64,000 bases of DNA, from assembly GCA_029783825.1 (NCBI GenBank), contig JAREIK010002032.1, positions 233,388-297,387 of the forward strand, given 5' to 3'. Within the stretch, counting starts at the first letter, position 1, and every line of letters begins with the position of its first letter. Below are positions 1 through 11,390 of the stretch, one piece after another. Under the pieces are notes generated by a model that was not told where the DNA came from, did no database searches, and was given only the letters and a program-made list of their open reading frames with translations. Position numbers and translations under genes: made by a program. The stretch comes from Sapria himalayana (Eukaryota > Streptophyta > Magnoliopsida > Malpighiales > Rafflesiaceae).

Positions 1-369
1 TATAATTTAAATAATTTATTTTTAAAACAAAAATATTAAATTATAAAAAAAGCAAAACATTAAAAAAAATTTTATTAGTATATATTTTACTTTGATTTGA
101 ATAAATTTAGATTTTACAATATATTTAAATAAATCTATCTTATTAATATTAGTTTATTAATTTTTTTTGATCATTATTATAATATCACGCAATGTAATTA
201 TTTATATTGAATTAATGACCTTATATTATTAAGATTCTTATAACTGTAATATTACTATTACATTTAAAAAAATTTAAAATTATTATATTTTCAAATGTTA
301 TAAACTTTGAAAATGTGAAAAAATATCAAAAATTATTTTTTTTTTTATTTCATTGTTTAAATAAACCTA

Positions 370-449
370 TAAACCACTAAATGCCTAAAAACATAAATCG
401 CTAAACTTCTAAATGACAAAACTTCTAAATACTTAAACCATTAAACTGG
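370..449 (+). repeat. 8-bp tandem tract inside a satellite monomer (10 units)
   Basis: The tract reads as consecutive octamers, nearly all starting TAAA: TAAACCAC, TAAATGCC, TAAAAACA, TAAATCGC, TAAACTTC, TAAATGAC, AAAACTTC, TAAATACT, TAAACCAT, TAAACTGG. The phase holds at 8 bp throughout. Most monomers in the window carry an equivalent tract at the same place, directly before the GGTATA motif. Confidence 0.9.
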
Positions 450-1629
450 TATACATTAATAAAAATTCATAAATCTCATTTTAATTTTTATTCAGTATAA
501 TTATAAGTTTTTATTTTATTATTAAACAGTTTATTTTTTTAGAAATATTAATTACAATTTAAGTTATTAGTAAGATATATATATTTTAAATTAAACTGGT
601 ATACCCTAAATAATAAAGAATAAATCTCATTTTTATTATTATTATTTTAAATATTCATTTTAATATTTATTTGTTTATTTTTATATAAATATTAATTACA
701 AAATAAATTATGAGTTAGACAAATATAATTTATATAAATTATTTTTCATCAAAAAAATATAGATAAACTTTTAAAAAGAAAAAAAAATTTAAAACAAAAA
801 ATTATTATATAGTAATATATTTTGCTTTGATTCTTAATCATTTTTGGTTTTGTAATTATATTTTAATTGATATCTATCTTATTAATAATACATTATTATT
901 TTATTTTTTAATAATTATTAGAATATTTACTAATAAAATTATTTATATTGAATTTATATGAAATATAATTATAATGATTATTATAACTATATATTGAATT
1001 TCCTTTTGAAAAAATTAAAAATTATTATATTTTAAAAGGTTATAACCTTTAATAATATCAAAAAATAATAAAAATAATTTTTATGTTATTTTATTTTTTA
1101 AATAAAACATATAAACTACTAAATGCATACACAATTAAATTAGTAAACTCCTAAACCACATAATTCCTAAATACATAAACCATTAAACCGCTATATAATA
1201 CATAATAATTAATAAATCTAATTTTTATATCTCTTTTTTATAATTTTAAATATTCATTTTAATTATTTATTAATTTATTTTTATAGAAATATTTATTTCA
1301 AAATAAATTATGAGTGCAACAAATATAATTTAAATAATTTAATTTTAATCAAAAAAGATATATACGCTTATAAAAGAAGTAAAATTTAATAATTATAAAT
1401 TATTATTCAATAATATATTTTACTTTAATTTTGAATCAATTTGGGTTTTCTAAATATTTTTTAATTAATATCAATCTTTTTATTAATTGTTGATTAATAT
1501 AATTTTTGATCATTATTATAATATCTATCAATAAGATTGTTTATATTGAATTTATATGATATATAATTATTAATATTATTATAACTAAATATTGTATTCA
1601 CATATCAGAAAATCTTAAATTGTATTATA

Positions 1630-1655
1630 TTTTCAGAGGTTATGACCTCTGAAAA
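1630..1655. repeat. Satellite palindrome with matched changes in both arms
   Basis: The left arm is TTTTCAGAGGT (1,630-1,640), followed by a 4-base centre and the right arm ACCTCTGAAAA (1,645-1,655). The usual arm in this satellite is TTTTCAAAGGT. Here the same A to G change in the left arm is matched by T to C in the right arm, so the stem stays perfect. Confidence 0.9.
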
Positions 1656-2380
1656 TGAGAAAATATTACAAATTTTTTTTTAATATTATTGTTTAAATAA
1701 AACCTATAAAATACTCTATGCCTAAAAACATAAATCTCTAAACTCCTAAATGTCGAAACCATTAAACTGATATACATTAATAATAAATTATAAATATCAT
1801 TTTAATTTTAATTCAGTATAATTTTAAATTTTTATTTTAATTATTTATCAGTTTATTTTAATAGAAATATTAATTACAAAATAAATTATTAGTAAGATAG
1901 ATCTAATTTAAATTAAAATAATATCCCTAAATAATAAATAATAAATATCATTTTTTTTCATTATAATTTTAAATATTCATTTTAATTATTTATTTGTTTA
2001 TTTATATATAAATATTAATTACAAAATAAATTGAGCTAGACAAAAATAATTTATATAAATTTTTTGTTATCAAAAAATTATAGATAAACTTTTTAAAAGA
2101 AAAAAAATTTTGAAAACAAAAAATTATTATATAGTAATATATTTTGTTTTGCTTTTGAATCATTTTAGGTTTTGTAATTATATTTTAATTGATATCTATC
2201 TTATTAATAATAGATTATTTATTTATTTTTTGATCATTATTAAATTATTTATCAATAAAATATTTATATCGAATTTATATCATATATAAATTTAATAATT
2301 ATTTTAACTAAATATTGTATTCACTTTTGAAAAAAGTTTTAAAATTTTTATATTTTCAAAGATTATAACCTTTGAACATA

Positions 2381-2507
2381 TATTGTGCTACTACTGCATC
2401 CCCAGCCTCTTAATATTTCCATTCATGCACTTACATGAAAATATTAAAAAAGAAAAAATATTTGGTTATACAAACAGGTCATCAAAAAATAAATTACATA
2501 TATATCA
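2381..2507 (-). mobile_element. Copia-type LTR retrotransposon remnant (copy 1)
   Basis: Read on the minus strand, 2,507-2,412 is a short stretch matching the internal segment seen at 48,129-48,034. Then comes a polypurine tract AAGAGGCTGGGGA (2,411-2,399), then the first 18 bases of an LTR (2,398-2,381), which differ at three positions from the LTR start at 48,020. The rest of the LTR is missing and the break lies against a satellite palindrome. The right junction into satellite (CA followed by ATAAT) is the same as in the second copy, so the two come from one insertion carried along by satellite duplication. Family assignment rests on the second copy. Confidence 0.75.
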
Positions 2508-3514
2508 ATAATAAATATTAAATCTCATTTTAAATTGTATTCAATATAATTTTAAATATTCAATTTAAATATTTTATTTTTTCTATAAATATTAATTACA
2601 AAATAAATAATTAGTCAGACAAATATAATATTAATAATTTACTTTAAAAAAAATAATCTTATAGAAAGAAGTACAAATTTAAAAATAAAAAATTATTATT
2701 TAGTAATCAATTTTACATTGATTTTGAATCGATTTAGATTTTGTAATTATATTTTAATTTATATCTATTATATTAATAATAGTTTATTAATTTATTTTTT
2801 GATAATTGATATCATATCTATTAATAAAATTATTTATAATTAATTTATATTATATATAATTATAATGATTATTATTACTGAATATTTTATTCACATTTTA
2901 AAAAAATTTTAAAATTATTATATTTTTAAATGTTATAATCTTTGAAAATGTTAAAAAATAACAAAAATAATTTTTTTGTTATTTCATTGTTTAAATAAAT
3001 CCTATAAGCCACAAAATGCCTAAATACTTAAATCAATAACTCCTTAATCTCGAAAACCCTAAATAGATAATCATTTTAAATCGGTATGCCCTAAATAATA
3101 AATAATAAATCTCAATATTATGTTTTTCATTATAATTTAAAATAATCATTTTAATTATTTATTCATTTATTTTTATATAATTATTAATTACAGAATAAAT
3201 TGAGTTAGACAAATATAATTTATATAATTATTTTTACTCAAAAAAATATACATAAACTTTTTAAATGAAAAAAAATTCAAAACAAAAAATTATTATATAG
3301 TAAAATACTTTGCTTTGTTTCTGAATAATTTTAGGTTTGTAATTATATTTAAATTGATATCTATCCTATTAATAATTATTATTAATTTATTCTTTGATCA
3401 TTATTAGAATATTTATCAATAAAAATATTTATATTGAATTTATATGATATATAAATATAAAGATTATTATAACTAAATATTGCATTCACTTATGAAAAAA
3501 ATTTAAAAATTATT

Positions 3515-3546
3515 ATATTTTCAAAGGTTATAACCTTTGAAAATAT
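3515..3546. repeat. Perfect 32-bp satellite palindrome
   Basis: The arms run ATATTTTCAAAGGTTA and its exact reverse complement, with no unpaired centre. The same 32-bp perfect dyad occurs at 38,502-38,533 and 49,147-49,178, and 28-bp or imperfect versions occur in most other monomers at the same position, upstream of the 8-bp tract. Confidence 0.95.
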
Positions 3547-6500
3547 CAATAAATAAAAAAAATAAATTTTTTGATATTTTTTTTAAAATAACACCTATAC
3601 ACCACTAAATGAATGCACAGTTAAATCAGTAAACTCCTAAACCTCGTAATGCCAAAATACATAAACCATTAAATAGCTATATACAACTTAATAATTAATA
3701 AATCTAATATTTAATTCTATTTATTATAATTTTAAATATTCATTTTAATTATTTATTAGTTTATTTTTATAGAAATATTTATTACAAAATAAATTATGAG
3801 TGCGACAAATATAATTTTTAAAAAATATATGCTTATAAAAGAAGTATAAATTTAAAAATTAAAAATTGTTATCTAGAAATATATTTTACTATAATTTTTA
3901 ATTAATTTGGGATTTGTAATTATTTTATAATTAATATCTATCTTAATATCAATAGTTTATAAATTTAATTTTGATCATTATTATAATATATATCAATAAA
4001 ATTGTTTATATTCAATTTATAAGATATATTATTATTAATATTATTATAACGAAGTATTGTATCCACATTTCAAAAAATTTTAAATATTATTATATTTTCA
4101 ATGGTTATAACCTATGAAAATGAGAAAAAATTATAGAAATTTTTTTTGTTATTTTATTTTTTTTAATTAAAACGTATAGACTACTAAAAGCCTAAAACAT
4201 AAATCGCTAAAATCCTAAATGAAAAAACCTCTAAATTCTTAATCCATTAAACTGGTATACAGTAATAATAAATTATAAATCTCATTTAATTTTATTCAGT
4301 ATAATTTTAAATTTTTATTTTAAATATTTATCAGTTTATTTTTATAGAAATATTAGTTACAGAATAAATTATTAGTGAGAAATAACTAATTTAAATTAAA
4401 CCGGTATCCCTAAATAATAAATAATAAATCTCATTTTTTTAATTATAATTTTAAATATTCATTTTAATTATTTAGTTGTTTATTTTTTTAAATATATTAA
4501 TTACAGAATAAATTATGAGTTAAACAAATATAATATATATAAATTATTTTTCATCAAAAAAATATACACAAACTTTTTAAAAGAAAAATAAAATTCAAAA
4601 CAAAAAATTATTATATAGTAATATATTTTGCTCTGCTTCTGAATCATTTTAGGTTTTGTAATTATATTTTTATTGATATCTATCTTATTAATAATAAATT
4701 ATTAATTTTTTTTTGATCATTATTAGAATATTTATCAATAAAATTGTTTATATTTAATTTATATGATATATAAATATAATGATTTTTATAACTAAAGATT
4801 GTATTCACTTTAGAATAAAATTTAAAATTTATTGTATTTTCAACGGTTATAATCTTTGAAAATATCAAAAAATAACAAAAATAATTTTTTTTTATTTTAT
4901 TTTTTAAATAAAACATATAAACTACTAAAAGCATATATAGGTAAATCAGTAAACTCTTAAATACATAAATCATTAACCCGTATCTACTACTTAATAATTA
5001 ATATAACTAATTTTTATTTTATTTATTATAATTTTAAATATTGATTTTAATTATTTATTAGTTTATTTTTATAAAATATTTATTACAAAATAAATTATGA
5101 GTGTAACAAATATAATTTAAATAATTTATTTTTAATCAAAAAAATATATATACGCTTATAAAAGATGTAAAAATTTAAAAATTAAAAATCATTATATAGT
5201 AATATATTATAGTTTAATCTTGAATCTATTTGGGTATTGTAAATATTTTTTAATTAATATATATCTTATTATTAATAATTTATAAATTTAATTTTTGATC
5301 ATTATTATATTATCTATCAATAAAATTGTTTATATTAAATTCATATGAGATATAATTATTAATAATATTATAACTAAATATTGTATTCACATTTCAAAAA
5401 ATTTTAAAATTATTATATTATCAAAGGTTATAACCATCAAAAATTAAAAAAAAATCAAAAAATTAATTTTTTTATTTTTTCTTTCTTTAAATAAAAACTA
5501 TAATTCACTAAAGGCCTAAACACTTAAATCACTAAACCCCAAAACACCTAAATAGTTAAACCATTAAACTAGTATATCCTAAATAATAAATAATAAATCT
5601 CTATTTTATTTGTATTCATTATAGTTTAAAATATTCATTTTAATTATTTATTAGTTTATTTTTATAGAATTATAAATTAAAAATAAATTAAGTGGAAGAC
5701 AAATATAATTTAAATAATTTTCTTTTAATAAAAAAAATATAAACTTATAAAAAGAAGCAAAACATCAAAAAAAATATTATTTAGTATTATTTTTTATTTT
5801 GATTTTGAATAAATTTACGTTTTGCAAATATATTTTAAATAAAATGTTTCTTATTAATAATAGTTTATTAATTTATTTTTTGATCATTAATATAATATCT
5901 ATCAATATAATTATTTATATTGAATTTACATGATATATAATTATTAATATTATCATAACTAAATATTGTATTCACATATAAAAAAATTTTTAAAATTGTT
6001 ATATTTACAAAGGTTATAAACTTCAAAAATGAGAAAAAATAAGAAAAATAAATTTTTTGTTATATCATTGTTTAAATAAAACTTAAAGACCATTAAATAC
6101 CTAAATACATAAATCTCTAAACTCCTAAACCCCGAAGCCCCTAAATACATAAACCTTTAAACTCGTAAACCTTAAATATAATTTAAATAATATACTGAAA
6201 TATTAATTACAAAATAAATTATGAGTGATACAAAAATAATTTAAAATAATTTATTTTTCATCAAAAAAATATATAAGCTTATAAAAAGAAGAAAAACCTA
6301 AAAAACAAAAATTATTATTTCGTAATAAATTTTACATTGTTTTTGAATCATTTTAGGTTTTTTAATTATATTTTAATATATATCTATCATATTAATAATA
6401 GCATATTAATTTATTTTTTGATAATTTATATCATACCTATCAATAAAATTTTTTATATTTAGTTTATATTATGTATAATTATAATGATTATTATTACAAA

Positions 6501-7351
6501 ATATTGTATTCACATTTTTAAAAAAAATTAAAATTATTATATTTTCAAAGGTCCTTATGAAAATGTGAAAAAATAACAAAAATATTTTTATTGTTATTTC
6601 ATTGTTTAAATAAAACCTATAAACAACTAAATGCCTAAAAACATAAATCGCTAAACTCCTAATGACAAAACCTCTAAATACTTAAATCATTAAACTGGTA
6701 TACATTAATAATAAATCATAAATCTCATTTTAATTTTTATTCAGTATAATTTTAAATTTTTATTTTATTTATTTTTCAATTTATTTTATAGAAATATAAA
6801 TAACAAAATAAATTATTAGTGAGATAGATCTAATTTACATTAAACCAGTATCCCTAAATAATAAATAATAAATCTCATTTTTTTTCATTAAAATTTTAAA
6901 TATTCATTTTAATTATTTATTTGTTTATTTATATACAAATATTAATTACAAAATAAATTGAGCTAGACTAAAATAATTTATGTAAATTATTTTTCATCAA
7001 AAAATTATAGATAAACTTTTTAAAATAAAAAAAATTTCAAAACAAAAAATTATTATATAGTAATATATTTTGCTTTGCTTCTAAATCATTTTAGGATTTG
7101 TAATTATATTTTAATTGATATCTATCTTATTAATAATAGATTATTAATTTATTTTTTGATCATTATTAGAATATTTATCAATAAAATTGTTTATATTGAA
7201 TTTACATGATATATAATTATAAAGATTATTATACCTAAATATTATATTTACATTTGAAAATAATTTAAAAATTATTATATTTTTAAAGGTTATCATCTTT
7301 GAAAATGAGATAAAATCACAATAATAAATTTTTTGTTATTTTATTGTTTAT

Positions 7352-7731
7352 ATAAAACCTATAAACTACTAAATGCCTAAATAATTAAATCATTAAACTC
7401 ATAAACCCCAAAACTCATAAATAGCTAAACATTTAAACCATCTTTAAAGGTTTAAGTATTTATAAATAATATATAAATATCTATCAATAAATAATAGTTT
7501 ATTAATTTATTTTTTGATCATTATTATATTTATATTTATATTTAGTTTATTAATATCTATCAATAAAATTGTTTATTTTTAATTCACATGATATAAAATT
7601 ATTAAGTTTATAATAACTAAATATTGTATTCCTATTTGAAAAAAATTAAAAAATTATTATATTTATAAAGGTTATAACCTTCAAAATTGATCAAAAATTT
7701 GAAATATATTTTTTTGTTATTTTATTATTTA
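7352..7731 (+). repeat. Short (about 380 bp) satellite monomer
   Basis: After the 8-bp tract this monomer skips the usual module holding GGTATA, the dyad and the GATTTTGAATC motif. It continues with TTTAAAGGTTTAAG and then TATCTATCAATAAATAATAG. The same shortened form recurs near 28,308-28,675 and 50,540-50,925, each time upstream of the unknown unit, so one deletion has been inherited through segment duplication. Confidence 0.7.
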
Positions 7732-7980
7732 AATAAAACATATAAACTACTAAATGCCTAAACACTTAAATCTCTAAACTCCTAAACTTTTAAATACTTA
7801 AACCATTAAACTGGCATACACTAAATAATTAATCATAAATCTCATTTTTATTTGTATTCATCTGAATTTTAATATTCATTTTAATTATTTATTAGTTTAT
7901 TTTTATAGAAATATTAATTCCAAAATATAATTATTAATGAGACAAATATAATTTAAATAAGTTATCTTCATCAAAAAAAT

Positions 7981-7994
7981 TTATAAGCTTATAA
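7981..7994. repeat. Conserved 14-bp dyad of the satellite
   Basis: TTATAAGCTTATAA is a perfect palindrome. It or a close variant recurs in many monomers, always followed by AAAAGAAG-like sequence. It is a useful landmark of the monomer. No function can be read from it. Confidence 0.7.
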
Positions 7995-8377
7995 AAAGAA
8001 TAAAAAATTTAAAAATAAAAAATTATTATTTGGTAATATATTTTACTTTGATTTTGAATCATTTTAGGTTTTGCAAATATATTTTAATTAATATCTATCT
8101 TATTAATAATAGTTTATTAAACTATTTTATGATCAGTATTATAAATATTGATCAATAAAATTATTTATATTGAATTTACAAGATATTTAATTTTTATGAT
8201 TATTATAATTAAATATTGTATTAACATTTTAAAAAAAATTAAAAATTATAATATTTTTAATGGTTATAACCTTGAGAATGAGAAAAAAACATAAAAATAA
8301 TTTTTTTGTTATATAATTATTCAAATAAAACCTATAAACCACAAAATACATAAATACTTAAATTACTAAACTCCAAA

Positions 8378-8954
8378 ACCCTGATACTGCTGCACCACAC
8401 ACACATAGAGACGGACCATATTACACATGTGCACATATTCTTATCCATTTTGGTGTAGCATTTAGAGGGGCCAGCAAGTCCTGGAAGCAGCCAGAAGTAT
8501 GTGAGAACAGCTTGTAGAGGGCCCCACTAGCAAGCCGGGATGATAACATTCATACAACTAACGAGATAGAGCAAAATGGTCGGGAGTAAACCTAGGAGTA
8601 GCTAGGAGTGGGTCCCGGTAGCCCCATTATGCAGCATAGAGGGCCACCCAACCATCGCCCAATAGGAGTAGTAGGTAATCTGTGATTAATTGGAGAGCAG
8701 GAAAAATCCTAAGCATCTCTAAGCAGGGCCAGTAAGCAATGGAGTCCAGACTAGCCACACGGGAGCGAAAGATTCAAACTTGTAGTTTATGTTTGTAGTC
8801 TTATTTGTATTTTGGACTTTGTATGCACCATGTACTTGTAGAGATGGATCATGACATACTCACACACACAATCTTGTCTGTTCTCTATGTAGAATGCAAT
8901 GAGGGCAACTGGACCCATGAGTATTTCTAAGTGGGGCCCACTAATGCATTTTGT
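8378..8954 (+). repeat. Unknown non-satellite unit, copy 1 (5' 577 bp only)
   Basis: The sequence switches sharply from A+T-rich satellite to near-balanced composition at CCCTGATACTGCTGCACC. It matches the first part of the copies starting at 9,603 and 29,320 and stops at CATTTTGTA, where satellite resumes with ATGCATAAATCACTAAAC. The 3' 1.9 kb of the unit is missing. The upstream satellite (ACCACAAAATACATAAATACTT) is the same as at the other full 5' ends, so all share one original insertion context. The unit contains no recognisable transposon ends or protein domain. Confidence 0.85.
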
Positions 8955-9602
8955 AAAAAATGCATAAATCACTAAACATATAAACTACTAAATGCCCTAA
9001 ACACATAAATCACTAAACTCTTAAACACCTAAATACTTAAACCATTAAACCTGTATACCCTAAATATATAATCATAAATCTAATTTTTATTTGTATTCAT
9101 AATAATTTCAATATTCATTTTAATTATTTATTAGATTATTTTTATAGAAATATTAATTGCAAAATAAAATTATGAATGAGACAAATATAAATTAAATAAT
9201 TTATCTTGATTAAAAAAATTTATAAGCTTATAAAAAGAATAAAAAATTATTATTTAGTAATATATTTTAATTTGATTTTGAATCGTTTTAATTTTTGCAA
9301 ATCTATTTTAATTAATATCTATCTTATTAATAATAGTTTATTAATATATTTTATGATCAGTATTATAATATCGATCAAAAAAATATTTTATATTGAATTT
9401 ACATGATATTTAATTTTTATGATTATTATAATTAAATATTGTATTAACAATTGAAAAAAAATTAAAAATTATAATATTTTCAATGGTTATAACCTTTAAA
9501 ATGAGAAAAAATCTAAAAAATAATTTTTTTGTTATTTAATTATATAAATAAAACCTATAAACCACAAAATACCTAAATACTTAAATTACTAAACTCCTAA
9601 AC
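8955..9602 (+). repeat. AT-rich satellite array, block 3 (one monomer)
   Basis: This is a single monomer between two copies of the unknown unit. It carries an 8-bp tract (about 8,960-9,055), the TATAAGCTTATAAAAAGAAT landmark near 9,220, the palindrome region near 9,480 and a second tract leading into the next unit. This places copies 1 and 2 of the unit about 1.2 kb apart in direct orientation. Confidence 0.88.
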
Positions 9603-10858
9603 CCTGATACTACTACACCACACACACATAGCGATGGACCACAGTACACTCGTGCACATATTCTTGTCCATTTTGGTGTAGCATTTAGAGGGGCCAACAA
9701 GTCCTGGAAGCAGCCAGAAGTATGTGCCACCAGCTTGTAGAGGGACCAACTAGCAAGCTGGGATGATAACATTCAAACAACTGATGAGACCGAGCAAAGT
9801 GGTCGGTAGTAAACCCAAGAGTAGCTAGGAGTGGGTCCCACTAGCCATATCAGGAAGCATAGAGGGCCACCAAACCGTCGCCCAACATTAGAAGCGGGTA
9901 ATCCATGATTAATTGGAGAGATGGCAAAATCCGAAGCATCACCAAGCAGGGCCAGTAAGCAATGGAGTCCAGACTAGCCACACGGGAGCGAAAGATTCAA
10001 ACTTGTAGTTTATGTTTGTAGTCTTAATTGTATTTTGCACTTTGTATGCACCATGTACTTGTAGAGACGGATCATGACATACTCACACACACAATCTTGT
10101 CTATTCTCTATGTAGCATGCAATGAGGGCAACTGGACCCATGAGTATCTCTAAGTGGGGCCTACTAATGCATTTTGTAAATACACATTAGGTGATGCTAC
10201 ACTCCCGGGAGCAGAAGACCCATCTTTATAGTATTTTGTAATTTTACTTCAATTCTATCTTGGTTGCATGCGTAGATAATTAGACTATAAGATGGACCTC
10301 ATCACGCATGCACTCTGATGCGTGCATATTTTTTGATGTTTTGTCGGTGCAACATAGAGCCACTTCTTGGAGCTCGAGGAGGAAGCATTCTAACCCAGGA
10401 GATACTCTTTTGAGGATCATTGGAGCAAAAGAATGTGGAATTTAGAGGTAAGAATGAATTGGCAAAGTGCCGTAGATATGGACTTGTGGATTTATGGGTA
10501 TTCAATTTTACATGTATTCCATTCCATAGCAATGACATAGGCAAACGCTTGATGCTGCATGTCACACACATACACAATCTTATATATGCATAGTTTTAAT
10601 AGGGTGCATCATTCATGTTTCTCCAAAAGGCATGGACGAATCCGAATGGAAAGGACGCAGTGCGCATAATGACTCAATGCCAACTCTGATGTTTGGGAAT
10701 GCCAGGTGATTTTAGTTGTATTCGTATGCTTGGAATTATTAGGCATTATGTTTTTTTATGTATTTTATGCAACTAATCATTGTGGTGCATAGGATTTGGT
10801 GGGATGGCCTAAATTAGTCAGCTTTTTAGTCTCTTGTAAGTTGTGTGCCTAAATGATA

Positions 10859-10887
10859 AATAAAGTGTGCATTTTCTGAAAAAAAAA
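10859..10887 (+). other. AATAAA signal followed by A run inside the unknown unit
   Basis: AATAAA at 10,859-10,864 is followed by an uninterrupted run of nine A from 10,879. This is the spacing expected at the 3' end of a polyadenylated transcript. In copy 5 (near 51,811) the AATAAA and A run are both present. In copy 4 (near 30,575) the A run remains but the hexamer is altered. It suggests that the preceding sequence was inserted through an RNA copy, but it could be chance in A-rich DNA. Confidence 0.5.
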
Positions 10888-10890
10888 CAT

Positions 10891-10970
10891 AAAAAACCCA
10901 TAAACCATACACTTTAAATCCTAAACCATAAACTATAACCCTAATCCATAAACCCTAAATCCTAAATCTC
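10891..10970 (+). repeat. Degenerate telomere-like tract (CCCTAAA-type)
   Basis: The tract contains repeated CCTAAA, CATAAACC, CCCTAA and CCCTAAATCC words, with one CCCTAAA directly followed by TCCTAAA. Equivalents lie at about 30,611-30,695 and 51,845-51,930. The spacing is irregular, unlike the strict 8-bp phase inside satellite monomers. It resembles decayed interstitial telomeric repeats. Confidence 0.55.
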
Positions 10971-11184
10971 ATGTTTTGCACTTTTATAATCAAATGACTA
11001 AGTGTTAAATTTAAATTGAAATTCACCACTTTCAGCAATGTCACAAATTTATCTTTTTTTATATGTAACACAAAGTCATGACTCAAGGGGTGAGTTATGG
11101 ATTCACTCTCCTTCTTGCTTTAGATTATTGTAGCATTAGCAATGGTCACGATTATATATTGTCTCTAGAACTCAAAATATTATC

Positions 11185-11390
11185 GATGAGAATATGCCAT
11201 AACTTGTGTCTCTCTGTTGAACATATTGTTATAGCATTAAGAATGATCATGAATACATATTTAATCACTATAATACTGGGTCACAGTATTGGATATAACC
11301 ATAGCTTGTGCATTTTATCTTTATATTTTAAAGTCATTGCTCTAGGAATGATTTTAACTTTGGACATTCCTCAAGAGCAAAAGTCATGAC
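11185..11390 (+). repeat. Two degenerate repeats of about 100 bp inside the unit
   Basis: The words ATGCCATAACTTGTGTC (about 11,194) and ATAACCATAGCTTGTGCA (about 11,295), and then AGCATTAAGAATGATCATGA and GCTCTAGGAATGATT, line up at a period of about 100 bp. A related GACCCTAGAAATAGTTAAAG follows. This is a visible internal duplication. An overlapping open frame of 103 codons (11,078-11,389) is mostly this repeat and shows no known domain. Confidence 0.55.

Larger units (their letters stand above)
1..2380 (+). repeat. AT-rich satellite array, block 1 (plus orientation)
   Basis: This block contains about four monomers of the satellite that fills the window. The 8-bp-unit tracts start near 370, 1,112 and 1,707, giving spacings of about 742 and 595 bp. 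The 742-bp spacing is the long monomer form, in which the stretch from the ACTGGTATA motif to the AGTGAGAC-like motif occurs twice (about 442-600 and 592-720). The block ends inside a palindrome at about 2,380, where a Copia remnant abuts it. Short open frames here are low-complexity products of A+T-rich DNA and carry no recognisable domain. Confidence 0.93.
2508..8377 (+). repeat. AT-rich satellite array, block 2
   Basis: About ten monomers in plus orientation. The AAACCTATAAA-like landmark recurs near 2,991, 3,587, 4,171, 4,910, 5,492, 6,074, 6,611, 7,352, 7,732 and 8,325. Most spacings are about 585 bp. Two are about 740 bp (long form), and one, from 7,352 to 7,732, is only about 380 bp. 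The part from 2,400 to about 4,780 is colinear with 48,020-50,400, and the part from about 7,245 is colinear with 28,195 and 50,430 onward. The stretch 4,780-7,230 is therefore extra here, or deleted in the other copy. No gene is seen. Confidence 0.92.

Noticed and set aside
4680..4973. Open frames of 60-100 codons within satellite, mostly minus strand (also 13,632-13,871, 23,272-23,514, 28,443-28,706, 34,894-35,103)
   Set aside because: They occur at the same monomer position, start in the 8-mer tract and encode low-complexity Asn/Ile/Lys/Phe/Tyr-rich peptides. They disappear in most other monomers. They are repeat artefacts, not genes.
11078..11389. Open frame of 103 codons in the unknown unit, with 79-codon versions at 30,874-31,113 and 52,109-52,348
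   Set aside because: Conservation is explained by duplication of the unit. The frame overlaps a pair of 100-bp DNA repeats and has no domain, so I do not call it a gene.
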